Source: an uncultured Pyrinomonadaceae bacterium
GTDB taxonomy: Bacteria > Acidobacteriota > Blastocatellia > Pyrinomonadales > Pyrinomonadaceae
DNA length: 44,881 bases
Assembly: GCA_902805935.1 (NCBI GenBank)
Contig: CADCUR010000002.1
Location: 1-44,881, forward strand
Direction of reading: 5' to 3'
Every line of letters starts with the position of its first letter. Within the stretch, counting starts at the first letter, position 1. Shown here in pieces: positions 44,368 to 44,881 of this stretch. Both the position numbers and the translations under genes were made by a program. A model generated the notes under the pieces. That model saw only the letters and a program-made list of their open reading frames with translations, was not told where the DNA came from and ran no database searches.

Positions 44368-44613
44368 AAATTTTGCCGATGATACCGCAGATATTTTAAC
44401 GTAATTCGCGCCAAAGCCTCAATCCAAAGCCGATAAACCTTTTTTTTCGGCAAGTTCTCCGCGCTCTGGCGATAGTCATTCTATTTCAAATAATCTGAAA
44501 GGCTAAAGATTTTGATTTCTCGCGGTTTTTAATTAGCGTCTTCAAATCGTTTCGCGCTATTTGTTATAATTTTTTTCACATTAACAAATGTCTTAATCAA
44601 TTCGATTTTCAAA
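44368..44613. other. Intergenic region before the methylase remnant
   Basis: About 245 bases. A TATAAT (about 44565-44570) lies upstream of the methylase ATG, without a convincing -35. Nothing else is recognised. Confidence 0.4.
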
Positions 44614-44766
44614 ATGAAAAAATCACACGCGAAACCATTTTTGAAATGGGCAGGCGGAAAAACGCAGTTAATTGCAGAGATTGAAAAACGTTTGCCGCGC
44701 GAAGTTTTAGCGGGCGAATTCACTTACATCGAACCGTTTGCCAGAAGCGGCGCGATTTTTGTGTGA
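44614..44766 (+). pseudogene. Truncated D12-class (Dam-type) DNA adenine methylase
   Basis: Only 50 residues, reading [20 protein letters not shown], then a helix ending [20 protein letters not shown] and GAIFV before TGA. This is the unmistakable N-terminus of D12-class N6-adenine methylases (FLKWAGGK, YIEPFxGxGA). The SAM loop has decayed (GGG-type glycines read ARS) and all later motifs, including DPPY, are absent. A deletion has joined it to the next gene only 6 bases on. It should be inactive. Confidence 0.85.
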
Positions 44767-44772
44767 TAAATT

Positions 44773-44881
44773 ATGAAACAACATGAAGCAGTGATTGCAA
44801 CATTTGAAAAACTTGGCGGAATTGCCACGCTCGGACAATTAAATCAAGAAGTCTTTAAAATCAAAGATTGCGAATGGAAAA
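44773..44881 (+). CDS. Start of an HTH-like protein next to the methylase remnant (partial, cut by window end)
   Basis: 36 codons are visible: MKQHEAVIATFEKLGGIATL, then GQLNQEVFKIKDCEWK. The pattern looks like a winged-helix N-terminus as found in proteins encoded beside D12 methylases in restriction-modification loci. The gene runs off the right edge, so neither length nor integrity can be judged. It may be the restriction or accessory partner. Confidence 0.6.
   Translation, partial: MKQHEAVIATFEKLGGIATLGQLNQEVFKIKDCEWK

Noticed and set aside
44529-44723. Minus-strand 64-codon frame over the methylase remnant
   Set aside because: The plus strand gives the recognisable FLKWAGGK methylase N-terminus; the minus reading resembles nothing.
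1-44881. tRNA, rRNA, transposase genes, phage genes
   Set aside because: I looked for conserved tRNA arms, rRNA segments and DDE, tyrosine or serine recombinase motifs and saw none that could be supported.

Overview
The window most likely comes from an Acidobacteriota chromosome, probably the Blastocatellia/Pyrinomonadaceae side. This is inference from content: moderate GC, huge secreted proteins ending in six DYDGDGKTDxAVFRPxxGTWY repeats, S10 and M1 exported peptidases, secreted amidohydrolases, and heptamer-built inverted repeats between genes. About 38 protein genes on both strands cover most of the DNA. I saw no rRNA, tRNA, CRISPR array or intact insertion sequence.

Layout. 0.2-8 kb: two giant secreted repeat proteins. 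8-16.5 kb: an argininosuccinate-lyase homologue with altered catalytic motifs, recG, two tandem RsmD-type methyltransferases, an EamA transporter and aroC. 16.5-22 kb: purD, a double zinc-ribbon protein, an APC-type (KimA-like) transporter behind a c-di-AMP (ydaO) riboswitch with terminator, and a divergent ppk2. 22.1-22.2 kb: an orphan three-hairpin small-RNA candidate with its own promoter and terminator. 22.3-26.3 kb: a minus-strand run with a matrixin metalloprotease, a small membrane protein, a polysaccharide-export/SLBB protein, a mini zinc ribbon and a coiled membrane protein. 26.4-30.5 kb: small unknown proteins, an MBL hydrolase plus SDR pair and two overlapping membrane-protein genes. 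30.7-37.2 kb: a sensor histidine kinase, a translationally coupled pair of exported amidohydrolases (one intact, one lacking metal ligands), a zinc ribbon and an S10 peptidase. 37.3-44.4 kb: MogA-like protein, glgC, a second EamA transporter, an overlapping ATP-grasp/flavin-monooxygenase pair, and an M1 peptidase with a small membrane protein. The right edge holds a truncated D12-class adenine methylase and the start of a second gene, which look like restriction-modification remains.

The best candidates for something new are: (1) the minus-strand sRNA at 22122-22216; (2) a system of inverted-arm elements built from different heptamer arrays that sit on gene boundaries and supply start or stop codons, with one heptamer array inside recG; (3) the ArgH-like protein changed in all three signature motifs; and (4) the coupled active/inactive amidohydrolase pair. 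The c-di-AMP riboswitch belongs to a known class but is very well supported here and predicts that its transporter imports potassium.
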